This document shows positions 44,653 through 53,126 of a DNA stretch of 64,000 nt, piece after piece. The translations under genes and the position numbers were made by a program. The DNA comes from UBA5070 sp035352895 (lineage in GTDB: Bacteria > Fibrobacterota > Fibrobacteria > UBA5070), in contig DAOPYN010000013.1 in NCBI GenBank assembly GCA_035352895.1, positions 18,314-82,313 of the forward strand, in the 5' to 3' direction. The notes beneath the pieces were generated by a model. It was not told where the DNA came from and searched no databases. It saw nothing but the letters and a program-made list of their open reading frames with translations. Numbering within the stretch: position 1 is the first letter of the stretch; every line of letters starts with the position of its first letter.

Positions 44653-45920
44653 GCACGCCCCGCCGGATCGGGATCCGGGTGCAGTTTTTGCTTCTTCTGG
44701 TCGCCGTATCCCTGGGGGTGGCTTCGGTGACGGCCATGATCGCGGCCTCCTCGCAGCGCGAATCCATGCTCCAGGAGCGCAAGCTGCGAGGTCTGACGGT
44801 GCTGCGCGCCTGGACCAGCCTCTGCCGGGAACGCGTCCTCAGCGACGAGACGGTGAACCTCTCCATGTGGGATTTCATCGACGAGCTGATGCACGGCGAA
44901 CCCTCGGTGGTGGAGGTGTACCTGCAGGACACATCCGGGACCATCCTCATGCACAACCGCCAGGTCCTGGTGGGGACCCGGGGAGCCGTGGCGAATCCCG
45001 TCTCCGGAGGGGAGAGAGCCGGGCCGGGAGCGACGATCTGGTCCGATTCCTCCGGACGCGTGCTGCGGATCCAACAGTCCATCGACGTCAATGGCAGGCA
45101 TCTGGGGATCGCCGGAGTGGTGTTCTCGTCCGGTGGCATCGAGGAGGGCATCCAGGAGTCCGTCCACCGCATCTTCCTGTTCGCCGGCCTGATCGCCTTG
45201 GCGGGCGTGGTGTCGGCTTCCCTTCTGGTGTACCACGTCACGCGACCCGTGCACCTTCTGGTGGAGGGGGTCAAGCGATTTGGCGAGCGCTTCGATCCCG
45301 AGCGGCCCGAGACCGCCGACTTCCAGATCCGATTCCGTTCCTTCAACGAGATCGGCGACGTGCGCGATTCGTTCAACGAGATGACCGCCGCGTTGCGTCG
45401 CACCATGGCCGAACGGAAGCTCCTGAAGGAGGAGTCAGGGTTCCTTCGGATGCAGGCCAAGACCGACGCGTTGACGGGGCTCTACAACAAGCGGCAGTTC
45501 GAGGAGGACTTCCCGGAACTGGTGGGGCTGTCCAAGCGCCGGAGGAGGCCGTTGTGCCTCCTGATGATGGACATGGATCGCTTCAAGCTCCTCAACGACA
45601 CGCTGGGCCATGCCGCGGGGGATCGCGCCCTGAAGGACCTGGCCCAGTCCATCCGCGAGCGCACGCGCAACACGGAACGCGCCTACCGTCTGGGGGGCGA
45701 CGAGTTCATGGTGCTGTCGGTGGGCACCGGGATGGAGGAGGCGCGGGCCATCGCCGAGCGCATCTCCGAGGCCTACCACGAACGCAAGGAGCAAGGCAAT
45801 CCCTCGGACATTTCCGTGGGGATCGTGGAGTTCGACGGCCTGGCTTCCCCCGAGGAGCTCCTGAAGGCCGCCGATCGCGAGATGTATCGGGTCAAGCGGG
45901 ACAGGAAGGCGCAGCGGTGA
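44649..45920 (+). CDS. Membrane-bound diguanylate cyclase (sensor-HAMP-GGDEF)
   Basis: 423 aa. Transmembrane helix 1 (FLLLLVAVSLGVASVTAMIAA), a periplasmic sensor of about 130 residues, transmembrane helix 2 (IFLFAGLIALAGVVSASLLVY), HAMP (HVTRPVHLLVEGVKRFGE...), a coiled coil and a GGDEF domain with LTGLYNKRQFEEDF, MMDMDRFKLLND and GGDEF at 349-353. The I-site position reads RNTE where RxxD is usual, so product inhibition may be weak. Its periplasmic sensor probably reads the co-operonic envelope proteins. Confidence 0.9.
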   Translation: MSTPRRIGIRVQFLLLLVAVSLGVASVTAMIAASSQRESMLQERKLRGLTVLRAWTSLCRERVLSDETVNLSMWDFIDELMHGEPSVVEVYLQDTSGTILMHNRQVLVGTRGAVANPVSGGERAGPGATIWSDSSGRVLRIQQSIDVNGRHLGIAGVVFSSGGIEEGIQESVHRIFLFAGLIALAGVVSASLLVYHVTRPVHLLVEGVKRFGERFDPERPETADFQIRFRSFNEIGDVRDSFNEMTAALRRTMAERKLLKEESGFLRMQAKTDALTGLYNKRQFEEDFPELVGLSKRRRRPLCLLMMDMDRFKLLNDTLGHAAGDRALKDLAQSIRERTRNTERAYRLGGDEFMVLSVGTGMEEARAIAERISEAYHERKEQGNPSDISVGIVEFDGLASPEELLKAADREMYRVKRDRKAQR

Positions 45921-46456
45921 ATCTCCCCGTCCTCCTCGCCGGCCTGGCCGGGTTCTTGTCGGATTCCGTCGAGTCCGAGTCCCGGCTGCGCGACCTGCGC
46001 TGGTCGGCCAGGCAGGACACCCTGCGGATCGAGTTCGATTTCGAAGGAGCGCGCCCCGCCAGGTTCCGCGTCGCCAATCCCGCGGGGGGCGGCGGGAAGC
46101 CTGGACTGGGGGTGGATTTCGAGGGCGTGCGCTGGCGGAAACGGTCCGGGGGGCTGCCCACCTGGATCCATGGCGGACCCACGGCCGATTCCAGCGGACT
46201 GTCCGTGAGGATCGACCTGCGTCGACCGTCCGTCTGGCGGGCGGTCTGGAGCGGCGATATCCTGGCGCTGGAGATGGTCGGTCGTCCGCGACCGGCCCTT
46301 TGGGCCGATCCGCGTGCATTGGGGGTCGCCGGCGTGGGGTTGGCGGCGGGAGCCACTGCGATCTGGTTGGCCAGCCAGGAAGAATCCAAGCCGGTGAAGC
46401 CGCCCGCCACCGACGACGGCATCATTCCGCCACCGGATTTCGGGTTTCCCAGGTGA
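45917..46456 (+). CDS. Exported AMIN-like domain protein
   Basis: 179 aa. An N-terminal hydrophobic signal (LPVLLAGLAGFLS), a beta-rich domain (about 20-125: LRDLRWSARQDTLRIEFDFEGARP...) resembling AMIN domains that localise envelope proteins, a second hydrophobic segment (VAGVGLAAGATAIWLAS, about 138-155) and a Pro/Asp-rich tail. AMIN is a tentative call. The GTG start overlaps the GGDEF stop; the stop is 9 bp from the convergent topo VI gene. Confidence 0.45.
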   Translation: MNLPVLLAGLAGFLSDSVESESRLRDLRWSARQDTLRIEFDFEGARPARFRVANPAGGGGKPGLGVDFEGVRWRKRSGGLPTWIHGGPTADSSGLSVRIDLRRPSVWRAVWSGDILALEMVGRPRPALWADPRALGVAGVGLAAGATAIWLASQEESKPVKPPATDDGIIPPPDFGFPR

Positions 46457-46465
46457 GGTGCCGCC

Positions 46466-47572
46466 TCAGTCCAGGAAGTCCTTCTCCTTGAGCTTCCTGG
46501 GCAGGTATTCGTCGGAGGCGAAGGTGATTCCCTTGGCGCTGAGGGCTTCCAGTTCCAGCTTCACCTTGCTGGAGAGCATCCGCTGGATCTCCTTCTGCCA
46601 GGCCTTGTTGCCCGTGAACCACGGGTAGGCCATGATCTCCTTGGCCCGGGCGATGTCGGTGTCCTCCAGACGGATGGTGACCTCGTCGGGAATCTGGAAC
46701 TTTTCGACGTCGGCGCTGGAAAGCCCGATGAACTTCGCGCTGGGGATGGCCATCCGCCGGGATTCGTAGGCCAGCGAGATCGAACCCTGCTTGACCACGG
46801 AATAGATGTAGTAGCCCCAGGGGTCGTTATCGACGAACACGTAGAGGGGGAGCTTCAGTTCGTGGACCATGCGGTGCATGAGCCGACGCACGCCGCGGGG
46901 TGGCTGGCCTCCGCCGTGGATGAGGATGCAGTGGTGCTTCTTCCAGAACTTGTCTTCGTTGAGACGCCGCCACATGGCGTCCTTCTCCACCAGGAGGACG
47001 AACTTGGCCTCGCACTCGCGGAACTGGATCACGTCGGGTTCCACGATGGATGGCACCGACCAGCCGCCCGTGCCCATGCGCCGGGCGTCGATGACGTCGC
47101 CCCCGTCCACCACGGTGATCTCGCCGACCATGGCTCCCTTGTTGGAAGCGAACAGGTGCAGTTCCTCGCGCAGGCTGTCCAGGGTCACCTCGAGGTCCTC
47201 GATGATCGGGTCGGATTCGGCCTGGTCGTCGAAGGTGTTCTCGCGCGTGCCCGCGATGGTGTGCTTGGTCATGTAGTACAGGTCACGAATCGAGTTGGTC
47301 TTGCCGGCGTCCACCAGGCGCTTGCAGGCTTCCGCGACCAGCATCGTCTGCATGAACTTCTTGGACTGGCCCAGGTTGAAGAATTCGCGGGCGGTCTTCC
47401 CGTCGCCCATCTCGATGATCCTCTTGACCTCGTTGAAGTTGACGTTGGCCAGGGTGCGCGAGGGCACGTTGAACCGGGGATCCTCGCCGGCGAGCCCCTG
47501 CACCCGCACATGACGGGCCATCTGGATGATCTTCTCGTCGGTGGGCAGGCGGACGATCTTCTTCGAGCTCAT
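46466..47572 (-). CDS. top6A: DNA topoisomerase VI subunit A (Spo11-like)
   Basis: 368 aa, the normal length for the family. The winged-helix CAP domain holds the DNA-cleaving tyrosine in SIRDLYYMTKHT (Y100 by alignment with Spo11 and archaeal TopVIA). The Toprim domain has the catalytic E196 in LLVEKDAM and the D248/D250 pair in FVDNDPWGYYIYS. Near-identity of these motifs to archaeal enzymes implies an active type IIB topoisomerase that makes double-strand breaks with 2-nt overhangs to relax or decatenate DNA. ATG 47572 overlaps the subunit B stop by 4 bp (ATGA), so the subunits are co-translated. Confidence 0.95.
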   Translation of the reverse strand: MSSKKIVRLPTDEKIIQMARHVRVQGLAGEDPRFNVPSRTLANVNFNEVKRIIEMGDGKTAREFFNLGQSKKFMQTMLVAEACKRLVDAGKTNSIRDLYYMTKHTIAGTRENTFDDQAESDPIIEDLEVTLDSLREELHLFASNKGAMVGEITVVDGGDVIDARRMGTGGWSVPSIVEPDVIQFRECEAKFVLLVEKDAMWRRLNEDKFWKKHHCILIHGGGQPPRGVRRLMHRMVHELKLPLYVFVDNDPWGYYIYSVVKQGSISLAYESRRMAIPSAKFIGLSSADVEKFQIPDEVTIRLEDTDIARAKEIMAYPWFTGNKAWQKEIQRMLSSKVKLELEALSAKGITFASDEYLPRKLKEKDFLD

Positions 47573-49416
47573 GCTTCGTCGTCTCCGAACAGGCTGGCTT
47601 GGACTGCCTTGGCGCTGGATTCTTCGTGATGGCCTTCGGGGCGGTGGGTCTTGGCCTTGGGGGCGGCGGTGGTGGATTCCACCAGGCTCTCCAGATCTCC
47701 CTCGGATGGTTCGGGGAGGGTGTCCGTATCGATTTCCGGCGGCAGTTCCGAGGCGACCACCGCACCCGGAACCAGGGGCTGGCCGTCCTCGCCGATCACC
47801 AGGGTCCCTTCCATCTCCTCGGGGGCCTCCTTGTGCTTCATGGCCTCCAGCTTCTCGGCCAGCTCGGTCTTCTTGCGGGAGGTTTCCAGAAGCGCCTCGC
47901 GCAGGTCGGATCCGTCCTCCTTGGTGATCTGCTGGAAGGCGCGCACCACCTCCTCGATGTAGGCGTTGAAGATGTTGCGGCGCTTGGCCTGGCTCGCGGC
48001 AGCCTGCTTCTTCTTCAAGTAAGTGCCCAGCTTGCGGCCGGCATCCTGCAGGGCCAGCTTGAATTCCTTGCGGATCTCGTCGTAGTCGGCGATGGCTTCC
48101 TTGGCCTGGTTGGTGAAGGGGACCCACACCGAGGCCATGTGGACCATGATCACCAGGGGACCCACGGGGAGCGATCCCTTGGACTGCTGGAGTCCGTACG
48201 ACTTCCACGCCACGTCCATGACCGCCTTGGTGCTGGAACAGGCCGAGAGCTGGTATTGCAGGGGGACGCGGTTGGCGAAGCGGATCACCCGGGCCACGCT
48301 GTCGCTTTCCAGCTTTCCGCCCCAGGCAAGACCCACTTCGATCTGGAAGGGATTGCCGCGATAGATGGAGGGCTTGCGCGTGGTGGCGGAGTAGAATTCC
48401 GCTCCCAGTTCCTTGTGCATGCCTTTCAGGAGGTGCTCCACCCCGATGGGAGCCAGACAGTCGGTCCGGGGTGGGGGAAGCTCCGCCTTCTGCAGGGCAT
48501 GGAAGAGCTTTTCCGCTTCGTGGGGGTGGAGGTCGGCGGGCACCGCGGACAGGGCGATGCCACTTGCCTTGCAGACCTGGCTGGCCGCCTGGGAAGTCAC
48601 CCGCGAGAACGAGCCGGTGAGGAACACGCCCATGGAGCGGTGCGGACTGTCGTGCAGGAGCCGCGTGAAGATTCCCAGCTCGATCCCGTGGGGATGGGGT
48701 TGGATCTCCACCGGTTCGGGAGGGAGTTCCTTGGCCGCACGTGGAAAGATCCGTTCGGTGTTGTCGGGGGCCAGGAAGGAAAATTCCGCGTGGGGGTTGG
48801 CGATCGCCGTCTGTTCCAGGTATTCGTCCACCGACTGGCGTCCGCGGAAGAACGTGGCCTTCATGGTGATCTCGACCTTCGTGCCCGTTCCGGGGTCGCC
48901 CCAATCGACCTCGTCGTCCACGAGGATAACGGGCTCGTTGCGCTTGAGGTCCATGCGCAGTTCGTAGTAGTGGGCGGGCTTGGACTTGAAGGGGCGGCTG
49001 GTGATCTGGACGGGCTTGGCCGTGGTGATCTGTCCGTACATGCCCGCCGCGCTGATCCCGATGCCTTGCTGGCCGCGGCTCATGCGCAACCGGTGGAACT
49101 TGGAGCCGTACAGGAGTTTCCCGAACACCCGGGGGATCTGGGCCTTCATGATGCCGGGGCCGTTGTCGCGCACGGAAAGGACGTAGTGATCCTCGGTCCC
49201 CTCCACCTTGCGGATCTCGACCCGGATCCGGGGGAGGATCCGCGCTTCTTCGCAGGCATCCAGCGAGTTGTCGACGGCTTCCTTCACCGCCGTCAGGAGG
49301 GCCTTTCTGGTGTTGTCGAATCCAAGCATATGCCGGTTCTTCGCGAAGAAGTCGGCGACCGAGATCTCCTGCTGGCGCTTGGCCATGCTCTGGGCGTCTG
49401 GTGCGTTGGAAGCCAA
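47569..49416 (-). CDS. top6B: DNA topoisomerase VI subunit B (GHKL ATPase) with C-terminal tail
   Basis: 615 aa. The Bergerat fold shows all motifs: N-box KEAVDNSLDACEE, DNGPGI, and GQQGIGISAAGMYG. The H2TH and transducer domains follow (HPHEAEKLFHAL, RIIRFANRVPLQYQ-type segment, then a long helix). After about residue 530 there is an acidic, disordered tail of about 85 residues ending in QASLFGDDEA, where QASLF (606-610) resembles a bacterial sliding-clamp binding motif. I chose TTG 49416, which follows GAGAGGG; the first ATG is 49386, and a TTG at 49482 is less likely. Precedes subunit A in the operon. Confidence 0.94.
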   Translation of the reverse strand: MASNAPDAQSMAKRQQEISVADFFAKNRHMLGFDNTRKALLTAVKEAVDNSLDACEEARILPRIRVEIRKVEGTEDHYVLSVRDNGPGIMKAQIPRVFGKLLYGSKFHRLRMSRGQQGIGISAAGMYGQITTAKPVQITSRPFKSKPAHYYELRMDLKRNEPVILVDDEVDWGDPGTGTKVEITMKATFFRGRQSVDEYLEQTAIANPHAEFSFLAPDNTERIFPRAAKELPPEPVEIQPHPHGIELGIFTRLLHDSPHRSMGVFLTGSFSRVTSQAASQVCKASGIALSAVPADLHPHEAEKLFHALQKAELPPPRTDCLAPIGVEHLLKGMHKELGAEFYSATTRKPSIYRGNPFQIEVGLAWGGKLESDSVARVIRFANRVPLQYQLSACSSTKAVMDVAWKSYGLQQSKGSLPVGPLVIMVHMASVWVPFTNQAKEAIADYDEIRKEFKLALQDAGRKLGTYLKKKQAAASQAKRRNIFNAYIEEVVRAFQQITKEDGSDLREALLETSRKKTELAEKLEAMKHKEAPEEMEGTLVIGEDGQPLVPGAVVASELPPEIDTDTLPEPSEGDLESLVESTTAAPKAKTHRPEGHHEESSAKAVQASLFGDDEA

Positions 49417-49556
49417 GATTTCCCTCTCCCGGGCTACGTGGTCAAAGAGGGCAAACCTACGATAACCTGCACATGTGTACAAGGGCAGTGCTGCACCCGG
49501 GGATCCGCATTCAGCTGGACGGGGCTTCTTCGAAATGGCAGACTGAAGGAAACGAC

Positions 49557-49584
49557 TTGACTTAATCCCCTCCGGTGATATACT
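49557..49584 (+). promoter_or_regulatory. Sigma-70-type promoter upstream of the acidic protein and mltD
   Basis: TTGACT (49557-49562) and TATACT (49579-49584) with a 16-bp spacer: the best housekeeping promoter in the window. It drives the small acidic protein and, with a 1-bp gap, mltD and sppA. Confidence 0.7.
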
Positions 49585-49637
49585 TCCCCCCTCTGTATAT
49601 GCGCCGGGTTGACTGTCCGGCTTTGGAGGATTCGCTC

Positions 49638-49868
49638 ATGCGTTCGGAACTAGTGCGCTGGGAGTTCGCTCGTCGACCCAAGCAGGATGAATTCGAGGAT
49701 CTAGACGGTTCCCTGGGACCTGGATTCGAGGATGACGCCGACGGAGAATTCTCCGAAGGTGACAACGAAGACGAGGAAAGCCAGGAGATCGACTTCGACG
49801 ACCCCAATTTCGCCCGCGGCGAGGGGATCTGGAAGAGCTACGCAGAAGACCTGGACATCGAGGAGTGA
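49638..49868 (+). CDS. Small highly acidic protein
   Basis: 76 aa. A short basic N-terminal segment (MRSELVRWEFARRPK), then a tail in which nearly half the residues are Asp or Glu (FEDDADGEFSEGDNEDEE), ending in a short helix (WKSYAEDLDIEE). No family recognised. ATG 49638 follows GGAGG (49625-49629). One base separates its stop from mltD, under a shared strong promoter. It could be a DNA-mimic-like or chaperoned regulator, but that is a guess from composition alone. Confidence 0.65.
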   Translation: MRSELVRWEFARRPKQDEFEDLDGSLGPGFEDDADGEFSEGDNEDEESQEIDFDDPNFARGEGIWKSYAEDLDIEE

Positions 49869-49869
49869 G

Positions 49870-52224
49870 ATGAGTCGCAGGGCCCAAAACGTCCTGGCCC
49901 TGCTTGCAATGGCCACTCTCTGGAGCGGTTGTGCTTCGTCGCGACCTGCATCCACCGATTCCTTCACCCCCGCGGGGCGGATGGACATCGCCCGGACGCA
50001 AAATGTCCGCAAGACCCTGGACAGCGCCCTTTGGCTGCAGGCGCGCGGGCGCTATGTGCAGGCGCATGGCCTGCTTTCCAGCGCCCTTTCCGAGTTGTCC
50101 ATGGTGGATACCACCGGGGCTGGCGAGGCTGTATCCAGCCTGACCGTCCAGGTCCTGGCCAGCATGCGCAATTCCCTTCCGTACTCCCTGGAGCCGGATG
50201 CCCTGGAAGACGCCGTGGCGGGCGAAGAGGATGGTGTGACCCTTCTTGATTCCATCCCGGAGTCGGTCGCGGGAACCCAGCTCGATTCCACCACCCTGGC
50301 GGCCCTGCGATCGGAAGTCCTGGTGGATTCCGCCGAGACGTTCGATCTTCCCATCGAGGCCAACGACCAGGTCCTGATGAACCTGCGCCTTCTGAAGAAT
50401 CAGATTCCCCAGCACTTCGCCCGGTGGTTGGAGCGCAAGGGGCGGTGGGAGGAGATGATCACCCAGGAGCTGGTCGCCAGCGGCATGCCGCGGGACCTCA
50501 TCTACCAGGCGATGATCGAGAGCGGATTCAATCCGCGTGCCACTTCGCCCGCGGCGGCGGCCGGAATCTGGCAGTTCATCCCCGGCACCGGACGGCGATT
50601 CGGGATGCGGATCGACCGGTTCGTGGACGAGCGTCGCGATCCGGTCAAGTCCACCCGCGCGGCCATCGCCTACCTGAACATCCTCTACCAGCAGTTCGGC
50701 GACTGGAAGCTCGCCATGGCCGCCTACAACTGCGGCGAGTTCTGCGTGGAGCGGACCATCCGCAAAGCCGGACACAACGACTACTGGACCCTTCCGTTGC
50801 CTCGGGAGACCAAGAACTACGTACCGCGGATCTTCGCGGCGGCCATCCTCGGCAAGAATCCCAAGGCGCATGGATTCGAGCTCAAGCCTTGGTCGCCGAT
50901 GGCCATGGACACCTTCACCGTCGAGGGGGGCCTGACCTTCTCCCAGATCGGCAAGGCGCTTGCCATCCCGGAAGACACGTTGGCCCTGCTCAATCCCGCC
51001 TTGGTCCGCCATACGACTCCACCCGCTCGCGAGCCCTGGCTCCTGAACTTGCCCATGGGAGTGCGCGAGCGCTTCGCGGAAGTCTATCCGGATCTGGAGA
51101 AATCCTACCAGGCTCCCGCGCCCCAGCGCACCGTCCATCGGGTGCGGCGCAAGGAGACCCTGGTCGGCATCGCCTCCCGCTACGGGGTCACCGTCGCCGA
51201 CCTCAAGCGCTGGAACAAGATATCGGGCAGACGTGTCTGGCCTGGACGGAATCTGGTGGTCTACGGCGACTATCCCGGAGCACCCATGGTGCAGGCCAAG
51301 GAGCCGCCGCTGGCCAAGCGCGGCGAGGGCATCCCGGCGCGGTCCAAGCAGGCGGTCCACAAGGTGAGGCGGGGCGAGACCCTGTCCTCCATCGCCCTGC
51401 GGTACGGCGTCTCGCGCGAAGATCTGGCCGCCTGGAACGGCGGGAACGTGGACCGCTTGAAGGCCGGGAAGTTCCTGTGGGTTTCGGCTCCGCTCGCGGA
51501 TCTGCCGGCGGTTTCGGCTCCCACCGCCAAGCCGGTCGCCGTTGTGGCCGCGAAGGAGGCGCCCTCCAAGCCGGAAGCGTCCACTCCCCAGGGGACCCGC
51601 CATCGCGTGCGCCGAGGCGAAACCCTCGAGAAGATCGCTTCCCTCTACGGGACCACTCCGGCGCATTTGCGCGCCTGGAACAAGCTGGCTTCCGACCATC
51701 TGCGCTCCGGAACACGGATCGTGGTCTCCGGTGAAGTCGCCAAGCCTTCCAAGGGCCAGGAGCACGCCGCTGTCGTCGCCGCCAAGGTTCCCGTCAAGCT
51801 GGAACAGCCCACGCCGCACCGTTTGGCTCTCGCCAAGCCGGAAGCGGCCTCGACCGGACCGGTCCACGTGGTGCGCGACGGCGAGACCCTGGACGCGATC
51901 GCCCAGAAGCATGCGGTGTCGGTGGGGTCCATCAAGCTCCTGAACCACCTGCGCTCCTCCCGCATCGACATCGGACAGAAACTGATGCTCCCGGCGGGAG
52001 TCGCCCTCCAGCAGCCCTCGGCCCCTTCCGCTCCCCAGCGCGCCGCCCGACCCACCGTTCCCGTGCGGACGATCTCGTACACGGTCCGGCCCGGCGACTC
52101 CCTCTATTCCATCGCGCGGTCGCGATCCACCACCGTGGACACCCTCATGCAGCTCAACGGACTCACCCAATCCAATCTCAAGCCCGGCCAGGTGATCCAG
52201 GTACCCCAGGTGGCTTCGCTGTGA
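49870..52224 (+). CDS. mltD: Membrane-bound lytic transglycosylase D-like with five LysM domains
   Basis: 784-aa lipoprotein (lipobox LWSGCAS, C21) that cleaves peptidoglycan glycan strands with 1,6-anhydro products. Catalytic E217 is in YQAMIESGFNPRA within the SLT domain (about 195-320; AAGIWQFIPGTG and MAAYNCGE follow). Five LysM repeats occupy about 420-465, 495-540, 575-620, 660-705 and 735-782, joined by Ala/Pro/Lys linkers; E. coli MltD has two. The first 190 residues contain an unassigned helical region. The stop overlaps sppA by GTGA. Confidence 0.93.
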   Translation: MSRRAQNVLALLAMATLWSGCASSRPASTDSFTPAGRMDIARTQNVRKTLDSALWLQARGRYVQAHGLLSSALSELSMVDTTGAGEAVSSLTVQVLASMRNSLPYSLEPDALEDAVAGEEDGVTLLDSIPESVAGTQLDSTTLAALRSEVLVDSAETFDLPIEANDQVLMNLRLLKNQIPQHFARWLERKGRWEEMITQELVASGMPRDLIYQAMIESGFNPRATSPAAAAGIWQFIPGTGRRFGMRIDRFVDERRDPVKSTRAAIAYLNILYQQFGDWKLAMAAYNCGEFCVERTIRKAGHNDYWTLPLPRETKNYVPRIFAAAILGKNPKAHGFELKPWSPMAMDTFTVEGGLTFSQIGKALAIPEDTLALLNPALVRHTTPPAREPWLLNLPMGVRERFAEVYPDLEKSYQAPAPQRTVHRVRRKETLVGIASRYGVTVADLKRWNKISGRRVWPGRNLVVYGDYPGAPMVQAKEPPLAKRGEGIPARSKQAVHKVRRGETLSSIALRYGVSREDLAAWNGGNVDRLKAGKFLWVSAPLADLPAVSAPTAKPVAVVAAKEAPSKPEASTPQGTRHRVRRGETLEKIASLYGTTPAHLRAWNKLASDHLRSGTRIVVSGEVAKPSKGQEHAAVVAAKVPVKLEQPTPHRLALAKPEAASTGPVHVVRDGETLDAIAQKHAVSVGSIKLLNHLRSSRIDIGQKLMLPAGVALQQPSAPSAPQRAARPTVPVRTISYTVRPGDSLYSIARSRSTTVDTLMQLNGLTQSNLKPGQVIQVPQVASL

Positions 52225-53066
52225 AGGCGCGTTGGCTGGTCGTGCTCCTGTTCGTCGCGGTGGGTTCGTGCATGTTGGGGAGACAGTTCCCGTCCAGTTC
52301 GGTGGGGGAATCCCGCATCCGCGTGGTCCGCTTGGACGGTACGCTACTGGAAGGTCGCAAGATCGTGGAGAAACTGTCGCAGGCGCGGGCGGATTCCTCG
52401 GTGAAGGCCGTGGTGCTGCGGATCGAATCCCCCGGAGGCGCGGTGGGAGCCTCGCAGGAAGTCTTCGAGGCCGTGCGCGCCACCGACCGGGTGAAGCCCG
52501 TGGTGGCCACCATCGGCAATCTAGGGGCGTCCGGCGGCTACTACGCCGCCCTGGGGGCGCGCCGGATCTGGGCCAATCCCGGTTCGCTGACCGGAAGCAT
52601 CGGAGTGATCACGCAATTCACGGATTTCCACGAGCTGATGGACAAGATCGGCGTGCGTTCCACCACGGTCAAGAGCGCCGAATTCAAGGATGCCGGATCG
52701 CCGTGGAGACCCATGACCGAGCGCGAGAGCGCCCTTTTCCAGCGGATGGTGGCGGATGTCTACGACCAGTTCCGTACCACCGTCGCCGAGCGTCGCAAGA
52801 TCGATTCCGCGGCCCTGGACACCCTGGCGGACGGTCGGGTCCTGACGGGTCGGCAGGCCTGGAAGGCGGGGCTGGTGGATTCGATCGGGACCTTCGACGA
52901 CGCCAAGGCCGAGGCCCTCAGATTGGCCGGTCTCGAAGCCGACGCTCCCGTGGACGAGGACGAGCCAAAGATCCCGCTGCTGCGGCGTCTGTTGGATCCG
53001 GAAGCGGAAGGTTTCTCCAAACTGCTGCCCCTGTCGGGCTCGCGTGTCGAATTCCGCATGCCCTGA
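52221..53066 (+). CDS. sppA: Signal peptide peptidase SppA (short form)
   Basis: 281 aa, single protease domain like the Bacillus/archaeal form. A hydrophobic N-terminus with VGSC (possible lipidation at C17). Serine-lysine dyad: S104 in LGASGGYY and K151 in VKSAEFKDAGSP. RIESPGGAV forms the oxyanion region. Degrades cleaved signal peptides in the inner membrane. Translationally coupled to mltD. Confidence 0.92.
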   Translation: MKARWLVVLLFVAVGSCMLGRQFPSSSVGESRIRVVRLDGTLLEGRKIVEKLSQARADSSVKAVVLRIESPGGAVGASQEVFEAVRATDRVKPVVATIGNLGASGGYYAALGARRIWANPGSLTGSIGVITQFTDFHELMDKIGVRSTTVKSAEFKDAGSPWRPMTERESALFQRMVADVYDQFRTTVAERRKIDSAALDTLADGRVLTGRQAWKAGLVDSIGTFDDAKAEALRLAGLEADAPVDEDEPKIPLLRRLLDPEAEGFSKLLPLSGSRVEFRMP

Positions 53067-53126
53067 GCCCGGACGATGGGTTCGGATGGCCGCTCGCACG
53101 GACGAGCGATAGGTAGCTTTGGCTCC

